Shown here piece after piece: positions 48,223 to 60,373 of a stretch of DNA of 64,000 bases. A model generated the notes under the pieces. It was not told where the DNA came from, did no database searches, and saw only the letters and a list, made by a program, of their open reading frames with translations. The position numbers and the translations under genes are program-made. How positions within the stretch are numbered: position 1 is the first letter of the stretch; the number at the start of each line of letters is the position of its first letter. Source of the stretch: Phorcus lineatus (Eukaryota > Mollusca > Gastropoda > Trochida > Trochidae); the NCBI GenBank assembly GCA_921293015.1, contig OV121092.1:32061764-32125763 (forward strand). Reading direction: 5' to 3'.

Positions 48223-51200
48223 ATGGCGAAAGAGAGATAACTATTCTTAATTTCCTCCAGCAATAACCGAAAGTGACAAAATAAAGTATAAGATAGTATA
48301 CATTGTATATTAATATATAAGCATAAATACGTTCATGTGCTCAGATCATTTATTCTATTTACCAGTTTATGAGATATTGTGTAAGTTCATAAACATATAA
48401 CGGAAAGCGTAAAAGAATACTTTCATTCATATTTCATGTTTCAACATCATAGATTGATTTAATATGTACAGAAAAAAATTACTTTTTTTATCAAATTTAA
48501 TAAAGTATATGTATCAGTATATGGAAGTCATTGTCGAAAGTGTTGTTGCCATAAAATATGTTAAGACAATTTGTTATGAATCAATATATGAAATTACATC
48601 TTTAGGCGATATACAGATTGAAACCGCAATATTGTACCTCATAGTTATGTATAGTACTATAAACACTTCCTCTCCAAACGTGTTTGAGGGGAAAATAATT
48701 TCAGCAATGTTATTTTCAACAACGTAACAAAGAATGTAAATTTCTGTCGATTCCTTTAACTTCAATTTTATGTATTAGTCAGTCAACTATCACGAAAGAA
48801 TAGACAGCACTGTTCAGTTACAGCCACTATCGTCACGTTTGATAACAAAAAGGCTACATAGTCACTAGTGATAGTATAATGTTTACTGTTGGTGCTTATC
48901 AATTACTTATCGTAGTTTTATCGGTTTCATATCTTACTAATTGATCACCGATAATAAAATGTTAATGACTAAAACTCCGGGACCTGTAAGAAAACAATAC
49001 AGCCTTATACGCCAGTTTTCAAGGGAGATAACTCCATGAGTAAAAATACCTGATTTTTATTTGTTCGATAAATTATAGAAACAACAAGATATACATTTGT
49101 TTCTTTGATCAACTGATTTACATGTACATGCCCGTCTTGTAACTGTACAATTTTGATTCTAGAATTGCGACTAACGGCTACATCCTGGTAAAACATCCTA
49201 TGCTGATTTGTGTGCACTAGCTGTTAGCTCCTACTCATAAAATCCGGATAATGGAATAATGTAATTCTTGAGCTAATCGACTACTATCATCAGCTTACAG
49301 TAAAGATATCACTCCCAATGAACGTGATTGGGATCATATTACAATTCGACGTACGAATTTTCAAACGCTCGTGTAAATTAATGAAAGCTACCGATGAATA
49401 GAACTAATGATTGTATTCACACACTTATTCCAGACAGTAGAAACCAACCCTTTTTTAAAATTTGAATCCTTTATTTGTAAAGTCTACACAATACAAATAT
49501 GTTTAAGTAGAGATGCATATATAGATGCATGAACTATTGTGTACTTTTCCACTTTTGATAAATATTACATAAAGTGTTTAGAAACGTTAAAAACTGTCTT
49601 GAAAAAATGCCAACGTCAAATTCGTAGTCTAACCTACTATATTTGAAACTTTAACAAATGTAAAAAAAATATATACGTATATATTGGTATATACGTATTT
49701 TATTGTTGTTTTATTTGACTTTATTTCTTGGTTTACACATTTCAAACATAAATGTAGTTATAGTGTAATGAAACGGTTGCCCATTAACGTAAAGTTGATT
49801 TAGTCACATTTCATACACAGTTGTAATTTATAAATAAGTTCTACTTCTGTTAAGTATATGCAAATTTTAAAACATATATGACGATATATATACAGAATGC
49901 ATGTAATGTATGACATGGGGTAAGAGAAGTTAGCCACGATATCGTATATCAAACATAATGACACAATAATGGTCTTGTAAATAAACTGCTTTGGCTTTAA
50001 CAATGTGTCACTCATTTCTGTCATTGTGGCCTCTTGAAAGGACCTGTGGTTTTTATATTGGATGAATTTAGAAAAAAATAATTAAAACGTTGTTCGATTA
50101 TAAGATATGTCGTTCTATGTCTTTACGGTTGGGTGCATGTACTGATATTAAAGGAAACTAAATCTGCCATATGCCATAATTAATCTTTCAACATCATGAC
50201 ATAGCGACGTCGTAATGACCAGAAGCTCGTATGACCAGATACTACCTATGACAAGGGTGTTACTGCAATTAATATTCGAAATGGGGCTTGAAACATCTGG
50301 CATTAATGTGTGAGTGTCATTGCAGAATTTGTCCTCTTGAGGAAGAGTTTGTTTTCACGGCGCTAAATATCGTTGGTAATTATTCTATTTAAACACATTC
50401 ATAAATACCATCTTCTTTAAGAACAGTTTATCATTTTGTCCTTAAGTGTTTTGTTTATGTGCTTTTTTGTGGTGAGTTTCATTTTCATTTTCATTTTTAG
50501 TTATTGTTTTTGTTTTACTCAGTAAGGTGGTAGGTGTAGAACTATTTTGGTTATATCATTTAACCTCCCTCGTATGTAAACCACATCAATTGGATATAAC
50601 TGTAAATAATGCTTTTAGAAATAACAACCCGATTTATGATATGATTACGTATTTTAAAAAAGAGTGTACTTTGTTCTCCTTTGTGAGACAATAACTTGGT
50701 ACGTTGAATAATGGTCACATGTTCAAACATATGCCTTAATCAATGATTATGTTCAATCGCAGTTTTATTTTCATATTTTATTGGTACATCATAATTATTA
50801 AGTTTAAATTGTTAACATTAAATGCATTACAATTTTTCGCTATGATATAGACTGTGTTAATGTACATTTGTATGCCCCCCTAGGATATCAAAGTCTGAAT
50901 GGTCCGATGATCTTCACTTTAACACCCTTGGGGATTCTCACCAAGAAAATCTGTACTCAAATTACCCGTTCTTGAAATGAGAAGGCTATCAAAACTCAAA
51001 AAACTCTTTAGTACAAGCTTGAGTCGTGCGTAAATGAAAATTGCTTGTGATTCACTTTGAGGTCACACGTCCACAGCCATTCAGGGAAGGTTGTCTTTCA
51101 AATTTTATATTTTCTCAACATGCTTGGAAAAGAACATTTTAAACTCAGCCTTCTAAACGCAATCTTCCTTCTCTCCCGTATCGGTTGTTTAATAACAGGA

Positions 51201-51357
51201 AGCAAGGGCGGATACTTTGTGTATAGATATTCCTGTAAAAACATTTCAAGTGGGGTGATTTGCGGAAACTTCCGGAACACTATGACCTCGTAACACTACA
51301 CATACTTGAATCAAACATAAATGTTTCTTTTTTTATATCTGCAGTCTGCAGCTGAAA

Positions 51358-51430
51358 ATGAAGTTCCTCATAACTCTTGGACTTATTTGTGTAATCGGAG
51401 GCTTCGTCTCTGTACAAGCCTTCATGCCAG
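51358..51430 (+). CDS. Gene 2 exon 1: signal peptide
   Basis: The ATG opens MKFLITLGLICVIGGFVSVQ followed by AFMP: a Lys, a 17-residue hydrophobic core and a VQA-F cleavage site. It ends CCA G before GTTAGT at 51431, phase 1. TTTTTTTATATCTGCAG ending at 51344 is a good acceptor 14 bases before the ATG, the same layout as gene 1, so the 5'UTR is probably split. Confidence 0.75.
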
Positions 51431-54400
51431 GTTAGTTTGATCATATGTGTATTTCCGCAATTTCCGATACTCTTTATCATCCAAACCTGTGTTTCACAGT
51501 AGATACATGCCAGAGCTAGATTGTAGATAAAGAAATATTCAAAACGTAATAATTATTGATACAATCATATTTTCAATCCAAGGTTCATGACCTTGCAGCG
51601 TTCGGCCATACTAGGATGAAAGATGATAATAGTTTGAAGTTGAAAAATGTGAAGTCATGACTATGATGTCACAATGATAATGACGTCACAATGCTATGAT
51701 AACACTCTTTCAGAAGCCCGATTTCACGTTTGGGATCAGGGGCTACATTTTACTGTTAACTGATTTTGGATGATAAATAGAATCTCATTCTCGAGTTTTG
51801 TTGTCAGTTGAAGCATAGATACTCGAGGCAAGTCTCGAATGTTTGACACTTTTATTCAACTCGTGTTATTATATTCAATGCAGACGATAAAGGGACAGAT
51901 ATTCGTACAGTCCATCACTACAACTCCAGGAGGATGTGATGCAACTTTTTGTCTTTCAACATCAAAATGTTAATATAAAGCCAATAATGACTTTTTTGGC
52001 AAACAAGTACATGAAATATTTGACTTTTGAATTTAAAAAAAAGAAATGTTTATCATTATAACGAAAACGTATGGCATTGTCCATATTATTCATAATTGAA
52101 AAAGTGTAAATGCGTTCGTAAAACAGGTGTTTGATTTTGCTATCTCAAATGTTTCTAAGAGTCCGATACCAATAAAAGCATACTTAAAAACTATAACTCT
52201 CCTCTGTTTGGAAATCTTATCTGTTAGGGAAGGAATAAGATAATGAGCAGCATAAATTAAATTGATGGACCAGGTTTCTAAAAAATAACCTTAAAGAGGC
52301 AGTAGCACATTTTTTTCTAGAATTGAAGAAAATAAATGTTTCCTATTGCGTTACATTAATTTTGATTTAAAAACAGGTTTAAAACGTATGTACAATGATA
52401 GGTGAAGGGCAGCAAATTCAATTTCTAACCTCAAATTATTGTAAGGTGTTCACAGAAAATCGACCGCAAGTACTATTTGATTGATACTTGATTATTTCCT
52501 CTGCGACTACCAACTGAAGATAATATATTGGCATGAACTTATGCTTGTTGGGCAATATATGCAATAATACATAATATGTGCTAAACCCTCTTGAACCTCC
52601 TCCCTGCTGGACTGTTTGCAGGTTTTTTCAGAGAGGACAAAAACTATAAAATTCTAACAATAACGTCACATGGGCATACCTCATGTAAAGTTGTTCTCTA
52701 CTTTATTATAATATTTTTTCATAAAAAATCTAAATTTTCTATGAATGATATATTTTCCTTACTAAATATTGTCATTATTTCATTTTAATTATTCTAATAG
52801 TTTTCTCAAGTAGCTTTTATATCCACTTGTCGATGAATGAAATGAAAAAATTCACAGATCAAGACTTTGTACTAAGTTTTTTAAGTCAGATTATTACGTC
52901 AAAAATCATTTTAAAAGAAATTTGAATACACGATTTTGTTTAAAATTAGTTTTGCACCAGAAAAAAATGAAGGTGCATGACTGGAATTTCGTTCCAGCAG
53001 GAAAGCACTTGTTATAAGCGATGTTCATTGAAATGATAAAACAATCTACGTAATTCGTAGCAATGAATATGTCTCACTGAACGATGCAACAAAGTCACGT
53101 GATGTCTGCGCCGATCATCAGACCTTATTTTGTTTGTTAATTTCGCAATAATTACGTGATATTGGGCACACAAAAATCTGAGTTGATGTTAGATGTGTAA
53201 TTCTCCATGATTCTGTTTAATTTTAAGGATGTCATAACGCGTCTATTTATATGATACAAACAATTTGTTTGAGATGGTCCCCTTTTCAAAGTGTGTCACT
53301 GCGTGCCCTCCATTTGCAATCTCCATTTAAAACGACACCCGCGATTTTGTTTGAAAACGAATAATTTTCAGTGAAAAACAAAATTCGAAACTTAAAATCA
53401 AGAGTCAAATTCGCTGCAGTGCAAACTCGTATAAAAATATTGATCGATAAGAGTGTCACGTCATGTCCAATACGGTTCATGCATGAAATTTGAACACAAT
53501 TATCATTTAATTTCTAGATTATCTGGACGAAAATGTCTTCTAGTTTCATGGTGTATAAAAAACAAATCAGTTTGACAAAATTACTCACTGAGATTGCATT
53601 CATGTTACGCGATCGCTTGTTGACATTTTGCAAATTAATCGGGTCAAGGGCAATGAATGAAACAATGCTTTAAAGGTAATATTACGACATAAGAATTTGT
53701 TTTTGTTTTGTTAGGGGAAACTTCACTGTTTTTCGTTTCAGTTTATGAAATTGTATTAATTCATAAGACCCGTTTTTTTCCTCAACGAACTGTTCGAAAT
53801 ACAGAAAGTTATTCACGACACTACCGTCACGGAAATAACGTGTTGACATCATATGGCGGGACCGTTCAATGTAATTTTATAAAACAATTGCTTATTGTGG
53901 CAGTATTTTTATGACATTTTGGAATTATTGTGATATCTCGGAAGAAAAATCGATAAACAATTCATTTATATGAGGTTTTTTTATTTTGGAAGAATGTGAG
54001 ATCCTTAAAATCGTAAGTGAAATATGGTGATTATTTTATGTATGTTGATCAAACAGCAATCTTTTGATCTTTTGATTTACTGACAAAGTCATATTATCTC
54101 CACAACTTTCTAACGAAGAAATAGTTGTTCTCATAACTTGACAGAAAGCTAAAATAGAATATTCTGAACAAAATGATACAACAACTATGTACATTTCAGC
54201 ACTTGAAAATGCATCTGATCACTTGAACTTGATTGGTAAAATCACTGTTAGGATAAAAAAACGAGCATCTGCTCGTTGATTTGTGATTACAAACACGTTG
54301 GAGATTTTTAAGTCATCACTTTTTTAAAACAAAAATTGTAATAATATGTTCATCATATGAAAGCCCATTGAATAGTGATTCAGAAAATGTTTACTTTTTT

Positions 54401-57400
54401 AGGATTAAAGAGACTTTGTCATTCATTTTTGTCAAATGTATTTCGAAGGGACAAAAAACATTGACATGTAAATATGTCAAAGTCTGCTGGGCGTCAAGAG
54501 ACGCCTACAGCAGGGACAAGTTTAAGGAAGGACAAAGATATAAGTTCAATAAATTTAACGGATTATCGTTTTTTGTCGAGGAAAGTATGTAGGTTTGAAA
54601 GTTTTCAAAACACACTGTATGTGTTACTAAAGAGGTAAAACTCATAGGTGAAAAATAAAATTAAGAAATCCGTACATATTTTAAGCAAGGTTTTAAAGTT
54701 ATATTTTTATGTGTTTCCTTTTTAGACTCGAGGCTTTTATTCATAGGTCGTTAATATACGTTAACACAAACAGGCATAGCTTATTTAAAGCGACCAAGTT
54801 TGTCACGCACATACAGAGTCATCTTCCCACGCATGGCTTTTAAGTGCTCAAGCCCCAATGACCTTCCCAAATGGCATTACTATAGCTTGTCGTCCAAGCT
54901 GCTGCGAATGAACTCGACAGTCCAATGGTAAATGAGCATTGCATCCTTTCGTCGAAGAAGATGCTGCACTTAAAACACGATTTTTTACGGGTTGGCAGCG
55001 AGATTTAAGAAAGCTTGTTAATCGTGTGGTATATGAAGCCATTGGCGCGTCGTTTTTTTCGTCTTTATCTCTGATATAGTCATTCGTTTACTTGTTTCAA
55101 TGTAAAAACCACTTCGCTAGAAATTAATAATCCTACTTGCAATCAAGGTTGTTCCCTAACTGTTTAGATGACTGGAATCATTTCACCTGTGCGGCAAGGA
55201 TAGTGTGTACGGTGTAGATAGAAGTATCTCCGTCTATACTGCTGATGTATTGCATCCGCTATCTTTGATGAAATAAGAAATAACAGAACACGACTATCTC
55301 GTTGCTTGTTTTTCCGAGTGGTGAATCAAAAGGTTGGACCTTAAGATTTTGTATTTCTTTGTTAATCAACCGTAAAATGTTTGCTCCTTGAAGTTGAATC
55401 CCCTTGCCCTTTCCAAATTCCTTGATTCGCCACTGTTTTTAATTTATAAAATTCACCGTCAGTTTGCCTGAAGTCCTACCGTCTCTTCATTTTAATGAGA
55501 GGGGGTAGCTATCTACATTCTATTTGCATTGTAGGATGTCTCAAAATAATTCTCGCTGGACATTTCTACATTTTCATGTTTGCATTGGAATATTCCAGAT
55601 CTAAAACAACCTTGCGCCAGGTTGATATGAATTACGTCAGAGTATATTTTCATTTCTGAAAGGTCAAAGCCCACAGGAAGTACGGAGTCAACTTACGAGG
55701 TCACCCGTAGTTGCAGGTAATTACATTTCTAGCTCATGTGTATGTTCATGGTTGATGACATCTTTCAATACTTCTAATTCGTATTACCGAAAATGGGCGA
55801 AAAGTTGGGGCTTCCAAAAGGCCCATACATGTAAGCAAATATGCTATCGTCAATGATTAATTGGCATTCAAGTCACGTTTTCCTTCGCTTTAGTCATTGG
55901 TCGCTTTGTGTTTGTGCAAAGATTTGAATTGTGAATATTGCTTATATCGGTAATGTTTACCATCAATCAATCCCTCGCTGTATGTTCATCTTGTATGGGT
56001 TTTTAAGCTTCAAAACATCACTAGATAATCAACATTTTAACGAGCTTATACCATTGAAAATGACATGTTACATCATTATAAAATACCTCATGCCTTCAAC
56101 GAAGCCTAACCTCTACTCCATTTCAATTAATTTGGTGAGAACAAATCATGTTGCTGATAAATGTTTTGAATATTGGGTTTGAAAAGGATAAGAAAAAATA
56201 TTTGTAAAATCAAAGATGAAACTTTGTTGTTGAAAGGATTAAATAAGCCAATTTATCCCAAAGTCACAATCGAGAGTTACACCACAACCAATTATGAACT
56301 AGCATAACTAGATAGGGAAGCTGGGATTATTCCGCAAATATAAAACACTTGTATCTTATGAAAACTAACGGGTTTTTTTGCACAATTCCTCATTTTGAAC
56401 ATTTCATTTTAGCATAACATTGTGGAACAATACCAGCATCTAATCTGCTCAATATCCATTCTTTTGAAAATTGTCATCTAAGCATATTACTTTCTTATGG
56501 TAAAATACCAGCATCTAATCAGCTCAATGCCCACTGTTTTGAAGATTGTCATATAAGCATACTATTTTCTTATTATACAATACCAGCATCTAATCTGCTC
56601 AATGCCCACTGTTTCGAAGATTGTCATAAAAGCATAGTGTTTTCTTATGGTAAAATACCAGCATCTAATCTGCTCAATGCCCACTGTTTTGAAGATTGTC
56701 ATTAAAGCATAGTGTTTTCTTATGGTAAAATACCAGCATCTAATCTGCTCAATGCCCACTGTTTCGAAGATTGTCATAAAAGCATATTGTTTTCTTATGG
56801 TAAAATACATGTACCAGCATCTAATCTGCTCAATGCCCACTGTTTTGAAGATTGTCATATAAGCATACTATTTTCTTATAGTACAATACCAGCATCTAAT
56901 CTGCTCAATGCCCACTGTTTTGAAGATTGTCATATAAGCATACTATTTTCTTATGGTACAATACCAGCATCTAATCTGCTCAATGCCCACTGTTTCGAAG
57001 ATTGTCATAAAAGAATAATGTTTTCTTATTGTACAATACGAGCATCTAATCTGCTCAATGCCCACTGTTCGAAGATTGTCATAAAAGCAAACTATTTTCT
57101 AATTGTACAATACGAGCATCTAGTCTGTTCAATGTCCACTGTTTTTGAAAACTGTCATTTAAGCATACTAATTTATTATGGTAAAATACCAGCATCTAAT
57201 CTGCTCAATGCCCACTGTTTCGCAGATTGTCATAAAAACATAATGTTTTCTCATTGTACAATACGAGCATCTAGTCTGTTCAATGTCCACTGTTTTGAAA
57301 ACTGTCAATTAAGCATTCTAATTTCTTATTGTACAATACCAGCATCTACTCTGCTCAATGTCTAATGTTTTGGTCATTGTGAAATAAGCATCGTATTATA

Positions 57401-60152
57401 TTATGGTACGATACAAGCATCTACTCCGTTTAATGTCTACTGTTTAAATAGCATTGTCATTTAAGCATAGAATTAACTTATGGAACAACACCAGCATCTA
57501 TTGTGATCAATGCTAATGTTTTGATCATTGTGAAATAAAAATAGTATTATCTTATTGAACAATGTTTTATCATTGTGTTTAATGCAAATCAGTTCCAAGT
57601 ATAATATTATTTCATTGTATTCAAGCATACTGTTATCTTAGTGAACAATCAGAATCAGCACGATGCCTTATGTTTTTAACTTTGTCATTTAAGCATAAAT
57701 ATAGGATTTATAACTAACAATCGCTGACTGTTTCTTCTGTTTAAGGTCCTCCCCGCCCTCCGCCACAAGAACCCATCAGGGCTGCACCAGTTCCATCCTC
57801 TGGCTCAGTACCTCTGCCTGGCCAAACTGCTAACACAAACCGTTTATCTTATGCCGATATGCTCTTTTACGGCAGCGACTACGCTCAGGATATAGCGAAG
57901 GCGAATTTTTTTCAACGAGCTCTGCGCGGCGGGCCCGGTGGAAAAAACCCAATGTTCAATAACCCTTTCCTTTTGAGCCAAATGGAATTTCCCGGGGAGA
58001 TGATGATGATGTTTAAACGTTAAATAAACGTTTACATGAGAAACAATCGTTTATCTAATTAGCCTTTTCTTGAACTTTGGTTTTCAAAAAATATTACTTC
58101 ATAAAATGTAAAGGCATACCATTTATATCACATTTAATATCCTGTGAATAAAAAGATCTATTTTCATATTTATATACGAGTTGTCCTTCATAGGAATATT
58201 AACGTTTACAACTTTTGCTATTATCATATTATTATAGTATAGGGTTATGATCATATAAAGTATACCAATGTTTGTACATAATACACTTTGTATATAATGA
58301 TGACTAATGCATAATTTATACAACTGAGATAAAATGAGAAAAGTACTGTTTATGATTTTTAGACCATATCTATTTTGAAAAACTCATTACTATAAAACAG
58401 ATAAGTAATAATAAACTGTAAGTACGTCTTCATATATCACGTTTGCGTTAGTATGAATTTGTTTAAAACATATTTATTTTCAAAGAATGGAACCGGACAG
58501 TCAAACATGCCGAGACTTATTCGAATACCGCCCCGGGATACAACAGATTTAAATTTAATGCCAATGCGTATTGAATGTACAGTTAGAGTGAACTGTCTGA
58601 AAAGAACACAAATCATTATTAAACATAATGTTTCATTGTATCATCATTTTGCATCAAATCTGCCTGTTAAATTTATAAACGAGTGGTTTGACATTATAAG
58701 TTTGTTGGTGTGAATTTAATTTATGATGAACAAAAGCTATATTTGACAAACAAAAAAAAACAATCACAAATGCCACTGTCAGGTATTTCCGATTTCAATG
58801 ACGCAATTATCATTTCATGTTTGTTATAATTCTTTTTGAAATATTTTACATGTGCATCTTCATTTCCGATCTTGGTTTATTCCATAATTAAATATTTGTA
58901 TCACAGAAGTTGAATGGAAATTGGTTAAAATTCAATTTTTTTTAAAATTCAAGAAAAAACCAGTTTCGATCTTAACCTGATTAGCTATTAATTTTGGATG
59001 ATTAGTTGTTTATTTTTGGTCCCTTGTTGGATTCGAACCCGCACCCGCAGCTTAACAACTCACAAAACTTCCCATAAGCCCTCAAATACCCTAAATATAG
59101 CAATGGTCCTTTCTCCACTATTTAAATTGTGTATCTACCTGTATAAAGCTGCCCATAAGCCCTTAACTATCCCAAATTTAACGATGCTCCTTTTATCACT
59201 ATGAAAATTGGATATCTATATGTATATATTTCATCTGATGGATGTTTAAGGGCACTCTGACACGTTTAAAGGGGAAATAAGTGGTCATATCAAGGGAAAA
59301 TAAAGGTTGCTTATAAGAGAAAATTTCAACCGACTTAATGGTTTCTTAAACAAACTTACCAATATAGGCAAAACTTTGTAGATCAATTTCCAAATCTTAA
59401 ATGATTAAATTGTGTTCAAACTTGATCAATGATAATTTCTTTTACGAATATTGATAATCAGATGGTTTTTTTCTGAAAAGTATCCTAAAGAATAATAAAT
59501 GAAATGAATTTTGATTTTTTTTCAGGGGATATCAGAAATTCTTTTCAATGAAACAAATTATATCATATCATTATATAAAACTACTCTAAGTTAGCACTTC
59601 CCTCGTTGTTATGAATCGTTAAATCACAATATTAAAAGGTTATATTTCAAGGTTGACAATTTGCATCGAATAAATGGTTTTTGTCATCAATGACAAGACG
59701 ACCTTCTAGAGACTAAATAATGAGGTACGCTTGTTTATTTCCTTTGGAAATTTAAAACTGCATTCTAATATCTAGAATAAACTATAAGAAAATATATATT
59801 TACCTGAAATTACTTTGTATAAAAGTCACATCACTGTAAACCATTTTGAATTTCATATCTCACTTTCAAAGATTATGGTCCTTAAAATTATGACATTTAT
59901 TCCGTCTTTGTTGGCATAATAACATAATGTTTTATCATTGCAGCCGGTGCTGGACTTCTGGATATCGACTACAATAAGTTGTACGCAATGAAAGCCCTGA
60001 GCAACCCTAGAGCTCCAAAGGATCCACTACGAGACGCCCTCTTTGCCGACATGTTAGATCTAAGTTCCTACGAATATCTGCTGGCAACACAAGGACGACG
60101 TGCTGGGGGTGGGTTTGCAAGAGGCATGCTCCCCCGTGCATCTTTATTTTAG
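51358..60152 (+). CDS. Gene 2: small secreted protein with two alternative terminal exons
   Basis: Span of a gene with a signal-peptide exon (51358-51430) and two possible last exons, 57746-58023 and 59944-60152. Both acceptors continue the phase-1 codon left by exon 1 and both end in a stop. Predicted products are about 115 and about 93 residues. The two tails resemble each other (ADMLFYGSDYAQDI and ADMLDLSSYEYLL, each followed by Gly/Arg-rich sequence), suggesting duplicated exons. Alternatives are two genes of which one has lost its first exon, or use of a weak internal donor (CCG then GTGGAA) to join both. Function unknown; the small secreted, Gly/Pro/Met-containing chains would suit matrix or peptide roles. 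Confidence 0.65.
54781..55042 (-). pseudogene. Possible small retropseudogene in intron 1 of gene 2
   Basis: On the minus strand an ATG in a good context (GCGCCAATGG) opens MASYTTRLTSFLKSRCQPVK, Arg/Ser/Leu-rich like a mitochondrial targeting peptide, and runs 64 codons to MPFGKVIGA then a stop. A one-base shift at that point gives GLEHLKAMRGKMTLYVRDKL then GRFK and TAA. The two pieces together look like one small intronless protein of about 87 residues with a single frameshift. I cannot name it. It may be a retrocopy of a small mitochondrial protein, or chance. Confidence 0.3.
56420..57560 (+). repeat. 75-bp minisatellite in intron 1 of gene 2
   Basis: About 13-15 units containing ACCAGCATCTAATCTGCTCA, ATGCCCACTGTTT, GAAGATTGTCAT, then AAGCATA and TTTTCTTATGGTAAA. 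Central units (56580-57000) are nearly identical; units decay towards the 3' side, and traces continue to about 57.7 kb. Because 75 is a multiple of three, a 217-codon frame crosses it; it has no other sign of being a gene. Confidence 0.9.
57746..58023 (+). CDS. Gene 2 terminal exon A
   Basis: After TTTCTTCTGTTTAAG the frame reads GPPRPPPQEPIRAAPVPSSG, then SVPLPGQTANTNRLSYADML, a Tyr/Asp/Phe segment, RALRGGPGGKNPMFNNPFLL and finally GEMMMMFKR with TAA at 58021. A Pro-rich start, amphipathic middle and Met-rich end. GC content is well above the surrounding intron, as expected for coding sequence. The last residues KR could be a dibasic remnant. Confidence 0.7.
58023..58028 (+). terminator. 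Polyadenylation hexamer overlapping the exon A stop codon
   Basis: TTAAATAAACG: the AATAAA shares its first A with the TAA stop. A second AATAAA at 58147-58152 would leave a more usual 3'UTR, so the second is the better functional candidate. Confidence 0.4.
59025..59225 (-). repeat. Possible tRNA-derived (SINE-like) segment with internal duplication
   Basis: GGATTCGAACC at about 59029 is, on the minus strand, GGTTCGAATCC, the RNA polymerase III B-box of tRNAs. The T-arm stem does not pair well and I see no good A-box, so it is not an intact tRNA. Upstream on that strand two diverged 80-90-base copies follow each other (each with CCCATAAGCCCT, CCAAAT/CCTAAAT, TGCTCC/TGGTCC). It may be an old SINE. 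Confidence 0.25.
59944..60152 (+). CDS. Gene 2 terminal exon B
   Basis: After TTTATCATTGCAG the frame, joined to exon 1, reads AGAGLLDIDYNKLYAMKALS, then RAPKDPLRDALFADMLDLSS, YEYLLATQGRRAGGGFARGM and LPRASLF with TAG at 60150. The GC content exceeds that of the neighbouring introns. The second half resembles exon A. Candidate processing signal AATAAA at 60368-60373. Confidence 0.65.
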
Positions 60153-60367
60153 GCCGACAGTGACAATTGTACACCTTGTAGATACCTACACGAGTGGGGT
60201 ATTTTTGGGACAATATCATTTGTACACCTTAAAACAACAGAAACACAGGACTCAGAAAGTGAAGACAAACCAATCACGTTCTTTCTCCCTTTTAAAACAT
60301 CTCTCTATCAAGCTCGAGACCTTGTGACCAACAGAAGACCAACACTGTGCATGACAAGCCATTAGGT

Positions 60368-60373
60368 AATAAA
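60368..60373 (+). terminator. Candidate polyadenylation signal for exon B
   Basis: AATAAA 216 bases after the exon B stop, in a plausible 3'UTR distance. Confidence 0.45.

Larger units (their letters stand above)
44584..51344. other. Intergenic or 5' flank of gene 2
   Basis: AT-rich DNA with no supported gene. It contains a strong hairpin at 45.5 kb and a GA microsatellite at 48.1 kb. A 5' untranslated exon of gene 2 probably lies in this stretch, because the first coding exon is preceded by a splice acceptor; I cannot locate it. Confidence 0.5.

Noticed and set aside
56562-57365. 217-codon + frame and 98-codon - frame over the 75-bp repeat
   Set aside because: The unit length is divisible by three; the frame follows the homogeneous part of the array and ends where units decay.
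59016-59100. tRNA gene on the minus strand because of GGTTCGAATCC
   Set aside because: The T-stem does not pair and no A-box or cloverleaf can be drawn; kept only as a weak SINE-like candidate.
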